Assembly: GCA_006937955.1 (NCBI GenBank)
Contig: SSNP01000035.1
Coordinates: forward strand, 2,161,137-2,225,136
DNA length: 64,000 nt
Direction of reading: 5' to 3'
DNA from: Pachypanchax playfairii
Taxonomy: Eukaryota > Chordata > Actinopteri > Cyprinodontiformes > Aplocheilidae
Position 1 is the first letter of the stretch, and every line of letters starts with the position of its first letter. The position numbers and the translations under genes are program-made. The notes under the pieces were generated by a model. That model was not told the origin of the DNA. It worked only from the letters and a program-made list of their open reading frames with translations, and did not search any database. Below, in pieces: positions 61,861 through 64,000 of this stretch.

Positions 61861-63354
61861 AGCCTGTGGGTGAGTCAAAACCCTGCCAACACTAGTCAAG
61901 AGAGGAGCAAAGACAGTTTTTTTTCAATCTAGAGAAGCTGTCAGTGTTGTTTCTGGTCTTTTCTTCCAATGAAAAAATGTCCTCCAGTTCTGGGAAAACA
62001 GAACAACAGCATTCACGTTAAAACAAAGTTAGAATAATCAGGTGATGTAACAGCTTTATTGTTTTTCTTTCCAATAGGTTTCTCTTGTCTGATTTTGGAC
62101 TTCTCATTCTTCTAGATTCTCATTGTTTCATAGTTTTCTACCTCATTCTTTCTTTTCCCCCATTTCCTGCTACAGTTTTCATCATGAGCAGGTCAGAACA
62201 TACATGTGTAGGTTCAGTCAAGCACTATAAATGTTGTAATTGCTCCTTTGGGCCTCAACACTTCACATTCGTGCAGTGGGTGAAGAAAAATACGGCCCTA
62301 ACACTAATGTAATCACATCCACTAAACAAATTATTACAGCCTCCCTTTCAGTCTCTCTTTTATTTCTCTTGCACTCGGTCCAACCACAGAGATCCTGCAT
62401 GTGGTGTGTGTGGTTTGCAGTTTGTGCAGCTTATGTGTGTGTTTTTGTAGGATCTGTCTTGTTCCATTTTTCTCTGTGATACAATCAGTATGAGTGTGTT
62501 TGGGGCAGTTGGAGCCAGTGAGGCTGGCCTGGCAAGCTGAAGTACAATTTTGGCCTGGTCAGGCTCATGCAGACTAGAGCGAGATCAGTAGTGACGTTTC
62601 CTGGGTGAAACACTCCCATCACCAAGGAATCAAGGTAGAGGACGGGTCCTGAAAACCTGCAGTGGTACTCCAGCTGTTGTACAACCACTATACAAGTACA
62701 TTTTCTGTAACTTTTGCTCTCTAACTGAAGGAACCTCCTTGTGATTAGCCACGGACATTTCAAGCTAAAATACTTATCAAATTCAAAGGTAAAATTATTG
62801 AAACTCATTCCAAATAGAAAAAAATAACATGCATATTTTCTTGGAATAACATGTAAACAGAATTCAGAAAGATTCCTGACATGCCATCAAGGAGTTCTCC
62901 TGTTGTGAAGCAGCTATATGTCTACAATACAAGGTTATTACTGTATGTAACCATAACTGTCATTGAGGATTTTGCTCCTTCAAAATTAAACACAAATCTA
63001 CAGTAATTTTTCAAATGAAATTTGATTTATCTTACACAGATATTTAAAACCTATTTTTCTATCAGACTCTGTGGCTCCAGCCTGGCTGATAAAGTCCAGC
63101 TGGGCTTGGAAAATAAAAACAACTATTTCAGTGCCTATACAACCTTCTTTTGAGCATCTGTCTGTCACATGGTTGCCTTCTTATTTCTGCATTCATCCTT
63201 AACAGTTCTCCTATCACCACGTCTTATTAGCTGTATTCATTGGTTTTCTAAATCCCTTGTTTTTCACCTCACTATTTAACACACATTTATTCATTTTCTA
63301 TCTTTCTGTTCCATACTCACACACATATACACACATCCAGACCCCTTGAAGTGG
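61861..63354. other. Non-coding DNA, no feature seen
   Basis: No supported exon or repeat. The plus frame at 62085-62312 is hydrophobic and T-rich. The minus frame at 62485-62808 has no domain. Confidence 0.5.
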
Positions 63355-63445
63355 GGTCACGATTGAGGCGTGCTGTTAATTAGCCAGCAGTGGTTGTTGT
63401 AGTAATGCTATGGTAGGGTGTAATTAATTAGGTGGCATGTGCACA
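63355..63445. promoter_or_regulatory. Candidate enhancer with homeodomain sites
   Basis: Within 60 bases lie TAATTA (63377-63382) and TAATTAATTA (63421-63430), plus GTAATGC between. Flanking sequence is repeat-free. Clustered TAATTA sites are typical targets of homeodomain proteins. Inference only. Confidence 0.3.
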
Positions 63446-64000
63446 GTGGGAGAAAAAGAGGGAGAGGAGGGATGGAGCGAGAGTGAAATACTGGCTATCA
63501 GTCCTCCTTTTATCCTCTGAGCTTTAGATGAGTTCCCCTAATGAGAAAAAATGAGATGCTCCCAACCAGGGAAGAAAGCATTTTGTCCTTTTACATGTTC
63601 TCTCTGCCTTTCCTCAGCTTGTCGTTCTGTCACAGAGCTGTTCTCTTTTCATCTGCCTGTCACATCCCTGCTTTTAGCTGGTGGGGTGTCAGTGAGTTAG
63701 AGTCACCCAGCACAGATCCCCCTCAGCTGTAAGAACACAACTTTCTGCGACTCATCCTGACATATGTTTGCAGCTGCACCACACTGCAGAGACGGTAGTT
63801 AGCATCTGTTCACTGTGTGAGCGCAAGGTTTGGTTTGTGAGGGAAATGAGAACGAGGAGTAGAGACACAGAGAGATGTCGAAAGGGCAAAAAAAAAAAAT
63901 GTGGGAAGGAAGCAAGAGGTGCAAAAACACTCAAAGATCTATTGATCTTCTCCTCAGTTCAACTGTCTCCTTGACCTCATTCAGAAGCACCTCTGTGTTG
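63446..64000. other. Non-coding DNA to the window end
   Basis: Purine- and pyrimidine-rich tracts, including an A-homopolymer near 63889. No gene seen. Confidence 0.5.

Overview
The window looks like nuclear DNA of a ray-finned fish, probably a percomorph teleost. The evidence is dense (CA)n and (AAAT)n microsatellites, several interspersed repeat types I know from percomorph genomes, and vertebrate-style splice sites. Most of the 64 kb is non-coding. The only gene I can support well is on the plus strand. Its main coding exon runs from 13770 to 16289. A second exon at 55382-55520 fits it in phase, across an apparent intron of about 39 kb.

Layout. From 1 to 6 kb there is AT-rich sequence containing a 2.6-kb stretch that appears twice around a 10-N gap (654-3272 and 3283-5901). 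The copies look identical, so this is probably an assembly error rather than biology. From 6 to 13.5 kb there is intergenic DNA with one compact block open on both strands (about 8.0-8.5 kb), a weak candidate for a small secreted peptide behind a TATA-like box (8719-8956), a tetranucleotide array and a TTAA-flanked MITE (12149-12744). From 13.6 to 16.3 kb lie the promoter region and the large exon. From 16.3 to 55.4 kb is the putative long intron. It holds relics of three LINE fragments (one RTE, two L2/jockey-like), a decayed Tc1/mariner transposase split by a tRNA-derived SINE, an internally deleted relative of that transposon, and other repeats. Between the relics are repeat-free blocks that could be enhancers. 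After the second exon (55.5-64 kb) I see no further exon I would defend, so the gene probably continues beyond the window.

The protein is the most interesting object here. Its 840 residues from the first ATG carry five copies of a module of about 55-85 residues: a CxxC pair, then a Phe-Pro-Phe-Leu-type motif, then a second CxxC pair about 50 residues after the first, usually followed by Leu and Trp. I read these as tandem four-cysteine zinc-binding modules separated by acidic, serine-rich and probably disordered linkers. I do not recognise the family and give no name. A nuclear or chromatin-associated role would fit but is inference only.
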